Source of the DNA: Rhodamnia argentea
Lineage: Eukaryota; Streptophyta; Magnoliopsida; Myrtales; Myrtaceae
NCBI RefSeq assembly: GCF_020921035.1
Contig: NC_063158.1
Span: 14,862,001-14,926,000 of the forward strand
Reading direction: 5' to 3'
DNA length: 64,000 bases
A program made the position numbers and the translations under genes. Shown here piece after piece: positions 12,536 through 24,049 of the stretch (positions within the stretch are counted from its first letter, which is position 1; every line of letters begins with the position of its first letter). The notes below the pieces were generated by a model. That model ran no database searches, was not told the origin of the DNA, and saw nothing but the letters and a program-made list of their open reading frames with translations.

Positions 12536-12740
12536 TGTTAGATATATTAAATTAGGGTTCCCCTTTTAGTGTATGTATTTTACATTTATACCCTTCATTG
12601 TATGCATACTTATATCAGCCTCGTGTCTAATTGTAATCAAGCATTCTATTATCTACTTCCATAAATCTATTATGGTAGCAAAGCAAGATTTGCTTCTTGT
12701 GAGTGTTGTACACCAATTTCTTATTACGGCGCTCCCATAA
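12536..12740 (+). mobile_element. Ty1/copia-type LTR and primer-site remnant (fossil)
   Basis: The stretch begins TGTTAG and is followed about 135 bp later by TGGTAGCAAAGC (12673-12684), which resembles the usual plant initiator-Met tRNA primer site. It interrupts sequence that is continuous in copy A of the duplicated segment. It is therefore probably an old, short piece of a copia-type element. No coding part is present; it is broken. Confidence 0.45.
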
Positions 12741-13119
12741 TGCACGTAACACACTGTTCCAGAGAACTGCCCATAACCAGAACGTAATGCATTCTCGATT
12801 GCTTTGCTCCGAAAATTGGACTCATTGAATAAATGCATGTAAACCAATAAAGCCGCAAGCCAATGTGGAAAACACAGATTGCCATTCCGAAACCCTTTCG
12901 AAAGAAGGGAGGACCGTAACACTAAATGCTTACACAAGCAGAAGGATTCAGCTTTAGGAACACAAACAAACAATGTTTTAATGTAATCCTCGTGATCCTA
13001 CAGAAAGAATAATGATGCAAGATTGAATTAATAATGGACAACAACAATGAACAAATAATTGGTCCTAAATGTCCAAACACACAGGGGAATCTTAGGAGGC
13101 AATTGAATCTCCACAGTTT

Positions 13120-13973
13120 CTAGAACTTGGACTGGATCTGACCGGCGATGCTCTTATCAACTTGGAATGCCTTGGCAAGAAGGTCCGTAGGGATATCCGG
13201 ATTCGATCCGAAAACCGCATTTGCGATCGTGATGACGCCAGGGTTCTGGCTGTTGAGAGCCGCGATGGCAACAACGTTGCTGTATCCGACGTTCCTCTGG
13301 TAATGGATGAGTCCCATGGGGAAAACGAACGCATCGCCCTTGGAGAGGACCTTCGTGATGAGACGGTTGTCGGGGTTGGAGGTGATGAACCCGACCTCGA
13401 GAGTACCTTCAATGACCGTCAAGATCTCCGTGGCGCGGGGATGCGTGTGGGGCGGGTTGATGCCCCACGGCGCGTAGTCGACCCGGGCAAGCGAGATGCC
13501 GAGCGTGTTGAGCCCCGGCAACTGAGCCACGGTCACGGGAGTCACTTTTGATCCGACTGGGTTCGATACGTTGCCGGCTAAGTGAAGCCCTCCGAAGTAG
13601 AAGTCATTGGCTTGGACCATTCTGGGGTCTTTGCATGCGAAACCATTCACAAAAACTGTAGGATACAATAAATTTATTGTTATAACTTGCACGCCCAAAG
13701 AACTTTCTCAATGTATCTTATATCCTATCATTGAAGCTATTAGAATTCACTGTTTTGAAGCAGCCGAAGATAGCATTCTGTAGGAATATATAGGCATAAA
13801 ATGCGACTGATTGCAAAATTATTCCCGTTGGTTGCCTCGAAAAACATTCTCTTAAAATGTTTACCTCCGTTGGAAGGGTTGGCGACACAAAAATCTTGAA
13901 GGGGGCTCTGATCGGCTCCTGCGACGATGATTACAAGGGCTGCGACCCCAAGAAAGAGAATGCGGGTCGCCAT
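13120..13973 (-). CDS. Germin-like protein (GLP-2), intact
   Basis: Two exons (13865-13973 and 13120-13655, GT-AG intron of 209 bp) encode 214 residues, the normal GLP length. Residues 1 to about 19 form a hydrophobic secretory signal ([20 protein letters not shown]). The conserved Cys pair is C29 and C44, and N65 is a possible N-glycan site. Germin box 1 ([10 protein letters not shown]) gives H106, H108 and E113; box 2 (GLIHYQRN) gives H154. Together these are the four metal ligands of the cupin barrel. GLPs are secreted, hexameric manganese cupins; different members have oxalate oxidase, superoxide dismutase or other activities, so the reaction cannot be read from sequence. An in-frame ATG 13 codons upstream exists, but the inner ATG starts the typical signal peptide. 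The gene is the live copy of the tandem duplication whose partner at 9.1-9.8 kb is dead. Confidence 0.93.
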
Positions 13974-14080
13974 GAAAGAACGTGTTGACGATGCAATACG
14001 AGGACTCTGCAAAAGAATGTCAAGATTGATCGATATTGGTTAATGTTGCTATGAGACTATAGAGCCATGGGATATCACAT

Positions 14081-14089
14081 TTATATATA
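14081..14089 (-). promoter_or_regulatory. TATA box of GLP-2
   Basis: TATATATAA on the minus strand lies about 110 bp upstream of the GLP-2 start codon, the distance expected for a plant TATA promoter with a short leader. The duplicated partner at 9.9 kb has a similar TATA-like motif. Confidence 0.6.
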
Positions 14090-14587
14090 GCCATGCAGAA
14101 GCAGAATTATATGTATCGCTTCTTTATTTCTCAGCCAACTAAGACAGGATTTTGGAATGCCGTCTCTCGCCATGAAGAGACCAAGTCTAAGACGCGGTAT
14201 CGTGAAGTTTTACGTTCATTCCCAAAAGAAAACAGAATGGGTGATCACATTAAGCCAAAAAGAAAAGATCAAGTATCTGAATGGACATAGAATTGGAATT
14301 GGGACACCTACGTTTTGGAGGCCAGCTGTTCCACATTATTTGAAGAGGATATCGTCGCGTGGCGATCTGTTGTGTTGAATCGGCATATGATGTTTCCCTA
14401 CGAATTGTCAAGAGAACACGGATTAAGGTAAGTATATGGGTTGTGATCAAGCCCACTAGGAAAAGTTAGAGGGTAGATCAGGTCTAACGACCGAACCTCG
14501 TTTTGAGCACATCATGCTGGAACTCTCTAGAACATCCCGGTAGATTAAGATGACTCGGGATACTACTTTATAAGTAAATTTGAGAAG

Positions 14588-15734
14588 GGTGGCTCTATTG
14601 CTGCCATCATTTTGGCTAAAGCATTCCTTTTTTTTTTATTTAACAAACCAAAATAAATATCTTTCTCTCTCTTCAATTTATTATTTCTTTTCTTTTATCA
14701 TACTAACCAATATAACTGCCTTTATTTCTATTTTCTCTATTAAATTACCAATTTCCCAATATAAATGTCAAACCACCCCAATAAAATATCATCTTATAGT
14801 TCATCATGTTATTACTTTGTCTAAAGAATGTCGTTATTTTTAATTTATAGTCTCATGCTTTTAATAGAAAAGTTATATAAAAGGTTATACTTTAGTTATA
14901 ACGGCTTATTAGCACACATTTACTTGTCAATTTTTTTGGGAAACTTTATTTTGAAGTTGAAAATCAAAATTCAATCTAAATATCGAGCATATTTTGACCT
15001 TGTAGGTTATTTTTTGAAAAAAATTTGTAGGTTTATGAACTTAAGTATCGCTTATTTGTGTTTTCTTTTGAGCTTTTTACATTTCAATATGAATTGCAAG
15101 ATGGGGTTGAAGATTGATTTACACATTTTGCACTTTCAAACTCACGTCAGGAATTTTTTTAGGAAAAGGTTTTAAACATTTTTTAAAGTTTTGATCCACT
15201 TGCCATGAGATTGAATTTACAATCGATACTAATTACTTTGTTCATAGCAGGAGTTGAACATCATGAAGTTTTATGATCATGCTTGACATTTGATCATGCT
15301 TTTAGCAAATTAACCTTTTCCATATTTTGATCAAATTTTCCTTTCCATTTTTATCGAGATCGGCTAAATTAATGAAATTGAATATTAATTTACGATTTTG
15401 AAATATACTTTCACTCACACTATTAAAAAAAAAAGAAATTAATTGCGTGATCATAAGCTGTCATAAATAGAAATTTCTTGTAAATGAAAATATGACATCA
15501 TAAGTTAAAAAAGGAAAAACAATAACAAGATATGATAAATTAATATCTTGATTGGTATAAAGCGAAGCATTTGTATTGTGAGATTAATGAGAGAGATGAT
15601 AAAAATAAAGATAGTTTTCTGAATCAACCAGATGAACAAAGAAACAATAAATTGAAGAAAGATGAGGGTATTTTAGTAAGTTAATTAAAAAAAAGTGTGA
15701 CTTAACCAAAATAAGGGTGGAAATAGCGTGCCCA
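14588..15734. mobile_element. Non-autonomous Mutator-like element, about 1.15 kb
   Basis: The two ends are long inverted repeats (roughly 130-170 bp, imperfect): the left arm runs GGTGGCTCTATTGCTGCC then CATTTTGGCTAAAGC, and the right arm reads back as TGGGCACGCTATTTCC then TTATTTTGGTTAAGTC. Flanking 9-bp sequences TTTGAGAAG and TGTGAGAAT match at 7 of 9 positions, the size typical of Mutator-like transposition. The interior is AT-rich and has no transposase. The arms match those of the element at 61.4-62.6 kb. Confidence 0.7.
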
Positions 15735-16985
15735 TGTGAGAATACTAGAGTAACCTAATGGGCGCACGCCACGTGGCAGTTCCATAGCCGTGTTAGCGCC
15801 ACGCCGGCAGTCTGCAGAATGTGGGCCGTGATGGGCTGAGCTTGCTTTGACCCTGCGCAGGCCCAACGCTCCTATTCTTCGGGCCCAGCCTGTATACTTT
15901 ACCCCGTTCAACGCCTGATCGCTGACCCAGTCCAGCTGGGCTCAGACGGTTGGATAGGTTCCCAGCATTTTTACGGCCCTTGCTCAAAATTGATGTCGAC
16001 AGAATTTAGGCGCTGTGCAAACATTTCCCAAACATTTTAGTGTCCTTGAGAAGTATTTCTATTTTACTTTCGACTTAGGGTAAATTTTTTTCACCAAAAA
16101 AAAATAGTTTAAAAAATATTTTTCGAGAAATGATTACTTGAACCACTCGCAAAAATGAATGTGCAAAAAAATAATGAAAACATTTATATTGGCAAAATAT
16201 TTCAAACGATACGAACGATTATTTTTGAGAAAATATTTTTTTTTCAAGCCATTCATTTTTCTCTAAATAAATGGATCTTGGCACGATAAATAGAGCCTCC
16301 ATTCTTCATTTTCACGTGAGGTAACCAAATCTAACCATCTCGACTTCATGTTATGCTCTTAAATCGTTGCTATTGATCCTCTTGATCCTTCCGCAAGCCG
16401 GTGAAATCAAGAGCGGGATTCTGGCGAATCTCAAGCGTGTACGAGTTGAAGAAAAATGGAGTGGCATCAGGTAAGCGTCCTAGACACCATTTAATATAAG
16501 TATCTTTAGGGCGCTAATGTTAGGTTAGAAAAACAAATCAGTAGCCGCTACTTTGCTAGATTAAAAAAAAAAAAAAAAACAAATCGTGCCCGAGAATTGA
16601 GACAGCTAAATTTCACTAAAATAGTTTCATTAGCACCTGAAGTATTATAAGATGAGATCACCCAAAGAGCTGCCTTCGCTTTTGGCCTTCCTTCGTAGAT
16701 CTCCGAAGAGTTGGAACTCGTGAATCTCTTTGGAAAGCGGTTTTTTTTTTTTTTTAATATTAAGAGTTCTTCTTTCCCTTTCCTTAATACATTTGGTTCG
16801 CTTTGAAGATCGCACCATCGCTGACAAGCTGTTGTAATGCTGAAATCACCTTTTGAAAAGAGTTGTGCTTTTTACACTCCTTCCTTTTCTAACACACTCC
16901 ATTTTTTTTTTTATATAGTTTGACCACATTATCCTTTGTGGATCTACTTTTTCAACATCCTCTATTACTATTTTACCAACAGCAT
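15735..16985. other. Intergenic DNA with a GC-rich island
   Basis: No gene is supported. About 15758-15960 is much richer in G and C than its surroundings and contains a CACGTG at 15770 but no recognisable reading frame. The remainder is AT-rich with degraded transposon-like poly(A) and poly(T) arms. Confidence 0.3.
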
Positions 16986-17718
16986 TAGGGGTGTGCACGG
17001 TCCACGCCGATCCGGTCCCAGTATGGAACCGAGGCCCGCACCAAAAGCGAGGCGGCCCGGATCGGCGGTCCGGTCCCAATGGGACCGCTAACACCTACTA
17101 TTTATAGAAATATAACCCTTGGATCTAAACTAACAACTTCTAATTTCAACCATCCAACTTAATAAACACACACTTGACCATCGTACAACCATCACATGAC
17201 TACTTGTAATTTCGAAATAATGAGAAACGACTAAATTAGGAAGAAAAACACTTAAAACAATTGAAAATTGGATTATGCTTCTGCATCATTCTCCTCGAGT
17301 TGGAAAGAATCAAGTTCAAAGTGGGATTACACTTGTACTTCATTGAATCTAATTGCGAACAAAATAATGAGTTTGCATAATATACTCAAGACAAAACATA
17401 AACCGAGTCAAGACAAAACACAATCGGAGGCTGCGTTGCGAAGGCAACACGTGAGCATAGAACAAGTGGAGAGGAATGGATGTGGAGTAGAAGATGGGGA
17501 AATTAAGTTAACGAGTTCTTCAAAAAATTTTAGTTTTTTGTCTAATTGTGTGTGTGTGTGTGTATATGTATATAATTATATATGTATTCTGGGTAGTTTG
17601 GTCCAATCCGATCCCATGCACCATGGAACCGAGGACTAGACCGCCCGATCACCGAGGGATCGATCTACCTCAAAGACCGAACCAACCTGATCGGTCCGGT
17701 CCAATTTGTTCGCCCCTA
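16986..17718. mobile_element. Non-autonomous hAT-type element, 733 bp
   Basis: The terminal inverted repeats begin TAGGGGTGTGCACGGTCC and, read inward from the right, TAGGGGCGAAC followed by GGACCGGACC. Flanking 8-bp sequences AACAGCAT (16978-16985) and AAAAGCAT (17719-17726) match at 7 of 8 positions, as expected for hAT. Subterminal regions are rich in GGTCC/GGACC and CGGTCCGG motifs. No transposase is encoded. Confidence 0.8.
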
Positions 17719-17726
17719 AAAAGCAT

Positions 17727-18785
17727 TCCTTTTTTCTTTCTCTCAATGTGATGTGATGTCCCTTTAATTTCTTTCTTTTTCTTATCTTGTAGGTCCCACC
17801 TTTCATCTTATCTCCCTTAGTAGAACGACGTTGGTCTCCATATTGATAGTCAGAATGGAGACTTGTTGCGTTTCGACGCTGTGGCCTCCTTGTCGAACTT
17901 CAAGGGAGCGGCGGCGGCAGCCGCGGTTCGGTGACATGGGTAGAAGCGCGGGCTCGGAGGGGTGTTTGAGAAAGGGAGAGACGTGGTCAGGGTGGAGGGT
18001 GTGAGAGTTATTGGAGGTGGTGGTAGTAGTCGTGGCGGGCTTTGGTGTGACAGGCGCACGGTGAACCAGCGGTGGATGAAGCTCGGACGAGGAAAGATCC
18101 ACTTATATGTATATGCTCTTACAGCCCCTATTCTGTTGAAATAAATCTAGGAACTTCACACTTTAATTAGATCATTATGTTGCCTGTGTTTACGTACCTG
18201 CATTAGGAAGAAAAATCCACTGTGTGAAGCCAACCCATGTGTTGACACACCGAGGAAAACCTGTTTAAAGAAAACCCGAGGAATGGTTTTCAATTTGCAA
18301 ATCTTGATATTACTTACGTCATAAAAGGACGAAAATGCCGACGTCTAATTAGGCCAAACGAGTACTTCGCAAGCCGTTAATCATATTTCTATAACGCAAA
18401 CGTACATGGCATACGGAGCCGTACATGCGCGTAAACGACGAAAGGATTTCCACCTGATTACGTATGCGAAAAAAATTCGATATTGTATTGTAATTACGTA
18501 AGGAAATTATTTTGATAAGTGCATTTAACTCTTAAGGACTTCATTAAAACAAAATGCAGTATCGAAGAGGCGTTTTCCCCTCGTAGCTTACATTCCTCTT
18601 AGAACCTGCCGTTCCCGAGAGGCACTGCGGACCGGCAACTTCTTCACTAGAGAATAGTCAGCGGTAAATATCTAGAGGGTTCGGGCACGTTTAGCTTTCT
18701 ATTGAATCCTTGCAACTATGGTTTAATTTTCTCGCATGTGCATGTTACATTTGAGCGTTGACTTTTTTCTTTTCTTTTTCTTTTT
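17727..18785. other. Intergenic DNA with an unassigned open frame
   Basis: A 99-codon open frame on the minus strand (17803-18102) overlaps a second frame of similar length. Its Thr/Ser/Pro/His-rich start has no domain I recognise, and I cannot decide whether it is a gene. The rest is plain intergenic sequence. Confidence 0.25.
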
Positions 18786-19418
18786 GGATAAGAACAGCAG
18801 CAATGTCAAAACTTTTGTACCATGTTCACTTAAGTATCATAATTTTTTTTTTCACTTACTTTAAGTGCCACAAATTTTCAAAAAATATAGATTACTTAAA
18901 TTCCATCTTTCATTTGATTTGCCAGAAAATCTGGCATGGACAATTTATTTTATTTTTTAGTTGTTGATTTCATAATTTTTTTTCTATTATCTTTTATTTT
19001 TGTATTTTCTCCCCCCCTAATTTTTTTTGCTTTTTTCTATGCTAGTGAGGGTCACCGACGACCCTCGCAGGTCGAAAAGGCCTCACGCAGGCCGGGTGAG
19101 GGCCGCCTCAACAGTGGATGACTAGGCTGCAGAGGCCTTGAGCGACGCCATCGCCACCCTCACTGCCGCCCTCACTGCGGGTCTTCGCGGCCGGCGAGGG
19201 TCGTTGGCTACCCCTCACCGGCACAAATAAAAATAAAAGGAAAAAAAGAAATATCTACGTTGGAATGGAAAATTAAATAAAAAAAACCCACGATTTGCCG
19301 CAAATGACACTCACATGATGGATTTTACTCCGATGTGGTTCTTAGGTGAGCGAAAGAAAATTATGGCATGCAAGTGAGCTCTGTACGAAAGTTATGACAT
19401 TCTTGTTGTTCTTGTCCC
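18786..19418. mobile_element. Long-inverted-repeat element with GC-rich core
   Basis: The left arm (AATGTCAAAACTTTTGTAC, then TTCACTTAAGTATCATAA) and the right arm read in reverse complement (AATGTCATAACTTTCGTAC, then CTCACTTGCATGCCATAA) match over at least 60 bp. The core at about 19045-19225 is GC-rich with many GAGGGTC, GGCCGG and CTCACC motifs. No transposase is present. The arms resemble those of the element at 63.45-63.87 kb. Exact ends and target duplication are uncertain. Confidence 0.65.
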
Positions 19419-19809
19419 GTTTTTGTTTGTTTAATGTATGTTGTTAATGCAGTACTAAATTATCTATGCCTGCTATAATTCTTGTCATATTGAACTGCCG
19501 TGCATGATCTGGTCACTGGCATCGGAATGCATGGGCGCACACAACATACAATCGGACCTGGTTCCTCTAGGATGGTGGTTGACCTCTGATCTGATCTGTG
19601 TGTAAAGTTGCCGCCTAAATTGGAGCGTTTCGAACAAGATCGCGGTGCTTAATCGTGCCGAGCTGCAGAACTGAATGGAGAAATGAGAGGGAAAAGCGCG
19701 ACAAACGAACATACGCCGTCATCTCAGGAAAATTAATTCGTTCTCCTGTAAGTGGAAGGTTGCTGGGCGGTTATTATCGCTAGAAAACTAATTTTCGTTC
19801 AAACACTAA
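19419..19809. other. Intergenic DNA
   Basis: Plain intergenic sequence between two transposons. A short minus-strand open frame at 19485-19712 has no recognisable product. Confidence 0.3.
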
Positions 19810-20352
19810 AGCTCCATTCATTTTACGAAAAATAACTTTCAAAAAAAAAATTCCGGATTTCCTCCTTTCACTCCTTCACATTACTTTTTATTTTAGTTAT
19901 TTTCAAAAAATAATTTTCAATTTTTAACTTCTAATATTCTGATATTTATGTATTTTTCCCCTATTTCTTTGTTTTTCTTTCTCTATCAGTCGCCAATAAT
20001 ATGGCTATGGCCGGAGACCAGCCTCGGGCAAGGCCAAGCTTCTCCTTGGCCGGCGAGCTTGGTCTCGCCGGTGGTTGCCAAGGCTAACAACCGGCTAAAG
20101 AAGAAGGGAAAAGAAAAGAAAAACAAAAAAAAAATTAAATTTAAAAATAAATAAATAAAATTTAAAAATTCTTAAAAGGGTTGCACAGAGAAAAATTAAA
20201 TCCAAATTTTCATACCAAACGATGGAAAATATTTTTTGGTTCATTTTTAGGGTTCAGCCGGACATAAAAAAATATTGTTATTTACCTGAAAAATGAATTT
20301 TTTAGAAAATATTTTTTGAAAAAAATCATTTTTTTGCAAAATGAATGGAGCC
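19810..20352. mobile_element. PIF/Harbinger-like non-autonomous element, 543 bp
   Basis: The ends are inverted repeats (AGCTCCATTCATTTTACGAA and, reading inward from the right, GGCTCCATTCATTTTGC) flanked by TAA on both sides (19807-19809 and 20353-20355), the usual target duplication of PIF/Harbinger elements. AT-rich arms enclose a short GC-rich core at about 20005-20095. No coding capacity. Confidence 0.8.
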
Positions 20353-20384
20353 TAAGTCTACCGACATTTATTCTAAAAAACTCA

Positions 20385-21126
20385 GTCATAAATTTTCAAT
20401 TTTATTAATTGAGTCTTAAACCTTTTCCATTTTACCAAATGAGTCCATTCGTCAATTTTGGCCGGAAATTGCTAACGTGAATATCTACCCCCCTACGTTG
20501 TATCGCCGACACTAGCATAGACAATTTTTACTTAATTTTAATTTTTTTGAGTTTAATTTTAATTTTTCCATTTTAATTTTAATTTTAATTTTAATTTTAA
20601 TTTTCCTTTTTTATTTTTTATGTTCTTTGTTTTATTTGCCAATGAGGATCCCAGTGACGAGCAAGGCCGCGAAGCCCTTGCCGAGGGCCATCACTACCGG
20701 CGCTGTGGGAGAGGCGACCCTTGCTTAGATTTGCCCGAGGGCTCGGCATGGCCACGATGGCCCTAGGTGAGAGCTTCACATCCCCGCTAGCGACAACCGC
20801 AGGCAAGGGCACAAAGCCCTTGCTAAATCTAAGCAAGAGCCACCTCGCCCGCACAACGATGGCCTCGCCAGGGCCTTTATAGCCGAGGTAGCCCTCGCGA
20901 AGATGGACGAGGCCTTCGTTGTTGGCAAGGGTCGACGGTGACCTCCATTGGCAAAGAAATAAAAACACAAAAGAAAGAAAAGAAAAAAAGGAAAATAAAG
21001 ATAAAATAAGTAAATAAATAATTAAATAATTAATTAAATAAATAATTCAAAGATGTAAAATATTATTAAAAATATCCATGTCAAGGTTGGTGGTGTCGAG
21101 TAGGACGGCATCGACATATCACTTCC
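20385..21126. mobile_element. Diverged long-inverted-repeat element with GC-rich core
   Basis: The left arm (AATTGAGTCTTAAACC, then GGAAATTGCTAACGTG) matches the arm type of the elements at 36.9-43.6 kb and 58.5-58.9 kb. The right arm (ATCCATGTCAAGGTTGG) is short or truncated. The core at 20640-20950 is GC-rich. A TTTTAA-type hexamer repeat fills about 20570-20605. Ends are approximate and no transposase is present. Confidence 0.5.
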
Positions 21127-21509
21127 AAACGACAGTAAATAACCAAGTACTAAATATAGATAATGTAATGTGGTTTCTTAGGCAGATTGACCCCATGCAA
21201 AAAATTTATGATTCTCTTATCCAAAACAAAATTTGATTAAATCAAAGTAGGAATCACTTCATTTGCCTACACAATAAGAATGATTGAGACCTTCGAATGC
21301 AAAATATACAAATTGAACGAGTGATAAATATGCAGTGATGTAATGCTTTTTGGTAGACAAACAATTCATGCAAAGATAGTATTATTATCATATGACCCAC
21401 ATATGATATTTCAAATAAAATAAAATACTTCAAAGAGCTTATTAAACTGCCCTATAGTACATTAGGAAGATGTGAAATTATGAGTAATGACAGAGTAAAT
21501 TCTATCTTA
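21127..21509. other. Intergenic AT-rich DNA
   Basis: No gene or clear repeat is seen between two transposon copies. Confidence 0.4.
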
Positions 21510-21751
21510 GGCTCTCTCTTTTTTTTTGTGAAAAATGAACATTTCAAAAATTATTTTTTTAGAAATAATTGCTTATATCGCTTAAAAAATTGAATGAACA
21601 AAAACATGTTCACAATTCGTGGAAATATTTAGCCATAAATTAGTTTCAACAATGAAAAATTCTTAACTGACTAATTATTTTAAGTAATATAAACGACTAT
21701 TTTTAGATAAATATTTTCAAATAAGTCATTTTTCTCGAAACGAACGAGGCC
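21510..21751. mobile_element. PIF/Harbinger-like MITE, 242 bp
   Basis: The left end GGCTCTCTCTTTT, then GTGAAAAATGA, and the right end read inward, GGCCTCGTTCGTTTCGAGAA, form imperfect inverted repeats. The flanking triplets are TTA (21507-21509) and TTG (21752-21754), close to the TWA target rule. No coding capacity. Confidence 0.65.
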
Positions 21752-22217
21752 TTGATAACATACCAAGAGAAAAAGGAATTTCAATTCCATTTTCAAAAAA
21801 GAAAAAGAAAAAGTCATCACATTCTTTTTACATAGCGACATTATTATGTTGACAAAGGCATAAACTTATTTAATGCGAAGGTTCTTTTGGCCATTTTTGG
21901 TTTGCCGTTGATTGCTCATGCTAATAAATGAAGGTGGTTAACTGTCGGTGTTATGACATATATAGCTGTCTGTCATTTGGGAAATGAAATGAATCTACTA
22001 CATTAGTTTCTGACTAGTTTTAAAGTACTGATTTGAGAGGGTAGCGTAGCCATATGAAACAATTAGAGTACTAGAAGATTAAACGTGATAAGCCACAAAC
22101 AACATAACTGTCCATAGATGTCAACACGAACAGACAAATGGACATGCTCTCAAAAATGACGACAAGCAGCAACAGCTTCAAGAGGCGGTTCAGTTCTAGA
22201 GTTATTCAGTCTCATCT

Positions 22218-23196
22218 CTAGAATTTTGACTGGATTTGACTAATCAATTTCTTATCCACTTGGAATGCCTTGGCGAGGACGTCGGTTGCAATGTCGGGCA
22301 TTGACCCGAAAACCGCGTTCGCGATCGTGATTACACCGGGGTTTTGGCTGCCGAAAGCAGCGATGGCGATGGCCTTCGTCTTCCCAATGTTCCTCTGGAA
22401 GTGGATGAGCCCCTGGGGGAAGACGAACGCGTCGCCTTTGGAGAGGACCTTCGAGATGAAGCGGTTATCCGGGTTGGAGGTGACGAACCCGACCTCAAGT
22501 CTCCCCTCGATGACCGTCAGGAGCTCGGTGGCGCGAGGGTGGGTGTGGGGCGGATTGATGCCCCAGGCAGCATAGTCGATGCGGGCGACCGCGACGCCGA
22601 GGGTGTTGAGCCCCGGCAACTGACCCACGGTCACCGGAGTCACTCTCGACCCGACCGCGTTGGACGTGTTGCCCGCCAAGTGAAGCCCGCTAAAGAAGAA
22701 GTCGTTGGCTTGAACCGTCTTAGGGTCCTTGCATGCCAAGCCATTCACCAGAACTGCAAGAATGGACAATGCCAAGTCATAATGTAACTATCATCAGTGA
22801 CGGTTTGAGTTAACTAAGGATGTTGTCTCCATTGAATTGACCAAGGTAATTTGATAATATAATTTAGTAAATTACATGACTAGCCGACACTCCCTTACTC
22901 TTGACTTAATGCTGAGACTTTCAAAGGAGCCATTCGAACATACCATCCTCTCGACAAAATCACGGAACGTTTGTGACGATAAATCGACTCCCTCTTGATT
23001 TTGCGTCCAAATTAAGAGATCACAATCCTAATATTCTTGGGTAGTTCGATGTGTCGTACGTCAAACATCGGCTTGGCTTTTTACCTGCATTACTCGGGTC
23101 GGCCACACAAAAATCCTGAAGGGGACTTTGTTCGGCGGCAATGGCTGCGGCGATCAACAAAACCGCAAGCCCAGCGATGAAACTGCGGCCTGCCAT
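22218..23196 (-). CDS. Germin-like protein (GLP-3), intact
   Basis: Exon 1 (23085-23196) and exon 2 (22218-22753) with a GT-AG intron of 331 bp encode 215 residues. The N-terminal 20 or so residues are a hydrophobic signal peptide ([20 protein letters not shown]). C30 and C45 are the conserved Cys pair. Germin box 1 ([13 protein letters not shown]) supplies H107, H109 and E114; box 2 ([16 protein letters not shown]) supplies H155. The protein ends in SKF as in its neighbours, and N66 in NTS is a possible glycan site. It belongs with GLP-1 and GLP-2 (ACKD context). A secreted manganese cupin is expected from the family; the enzymatic activity is unknown. The exon is GC-rich compared with its AT-rich surroundings. 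A TATA motif lies about 120 bp upstream of the start. Confidence 0.94.
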
Positions 23197-23313
23197 TCCA
23201 AAGCAATGCGGTGATGATAGAGAAAATGTTTCTAAAATCTAACGGGAAGATATACCAGGTATGTGAATGCTTAATTCGGTGCCAGTGTGCAGATTTACGA
23301 TCTTGCATTGCCT

Positions 23314-23320
23314 TTTTATA
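23314..23320 (-). promoter_or_regulatory. TATA box of GLP-3
   Basis: TATAAAA on the minus strand about 120 bp upstream of the GLP-3 start codon, consistent with a plant core promoter. Confidence 0.6.
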
Positions 23321-23329
23321 GAGAGGTCG

Positions 23330-24049
23330 ATCGAGTCTTCATTATGCAAAGTTTGAGAATGGATAAGAATCGTTTTTAAGAATGCCGTCTCCCGCAAACT
23401 GTGAAGTATTCAAGTCCAAAACGCCAGACAGGGAGTTTTAGGTAAGAAGCACATAACAAATTTTAAAAACAAATTGCTTAAAAATAAAGAACTTTCTATG
23501 ATTAATAAGTTCAGAACTAGCAATAGTTCAAGAGATAAGGTTTAGGTCAAGAGATAAGGTTTTGTAGTTAGAGGCCGGCTATTGTCGCATGCAATGTAAT
23601 TATATTACACGTGAAGAATCTAGTATTTTGACCTAGGGAGGACGGTATGACATGACAAATGTGTTAGAGCAATTCGAGATTAAATGACGATTTTATATAT
23701 AAAAAAAAACTTAAGTTTTGGATATAATTGATTTTTCATTATTGAAATTTGCTTACATGGTTGGTCCTAATTTGCATGGCAAGACTTTTGTTTTAGAAAT
23801 CAATTTTTGTAAGCAAAAGTTGATTTTTCTACTACTTGGAGAGAAGTAATTTTTTTTTTTTTACTTCTTCAATTGACACCAAAACTATTTCTCAAGTAAA
23901 AAAGAAAAAGGTACTCCAGGAGTAAAAAAATAAAGTTGCTTAACCAAAGAAATTTATGCCCTAGAAATTGTGTTCTTGAATGAATTTATGCTCTAGAAGC
24001 ACTTATGAAACAGAAATTCTACTCGAAAAGTACCCTAAACTTCTCTCTC
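23330..24049. other. GLP-3 promoter region and AT-rich spacer
   Basis: Upstream DNA of GLP-3. About 23390-23420 resembles the far-upstream part of the duplicated GLP segments (AATGCCGTCTC near 23383), so the promoters share ancestry. The rest is AT-rich with no gene. Confidence 0.4.

Larger units (their letters stand above)
11870..14440. repeat. Tandem segmental duplication, copy B
   Basis: The partner of the segment at about 8.1-10.3 kb, in the same orientation. It carries the intact GLP gene. It is longer than copy A mainly because of a retroelement remnant at about 12.54-12.75 kb and about 105 extra bp inside the GLP intron. Confidence 0.85.

Noticed and set aside
14828-15175. 115-codon plus-strand frame as a membrane protein
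   Set aside because: It lies inside a non-autonomous Mutator-like element in very AT-rich DNA; hydrophobic residues follow from base composition.
16007-16275. Another PIF-like MITE near 16.0-16.3 kb
   Set aside because: The TTTCGAGAAA-type motifs resemble element arms, but a matching pair of ends and a target duplication could not be found.
17803-18102. Minus-strand 99-codon frame as a gene
   Set aside because: Overlaps another open frame of similar quality; composition is low-complexity; no domain or splice partner.
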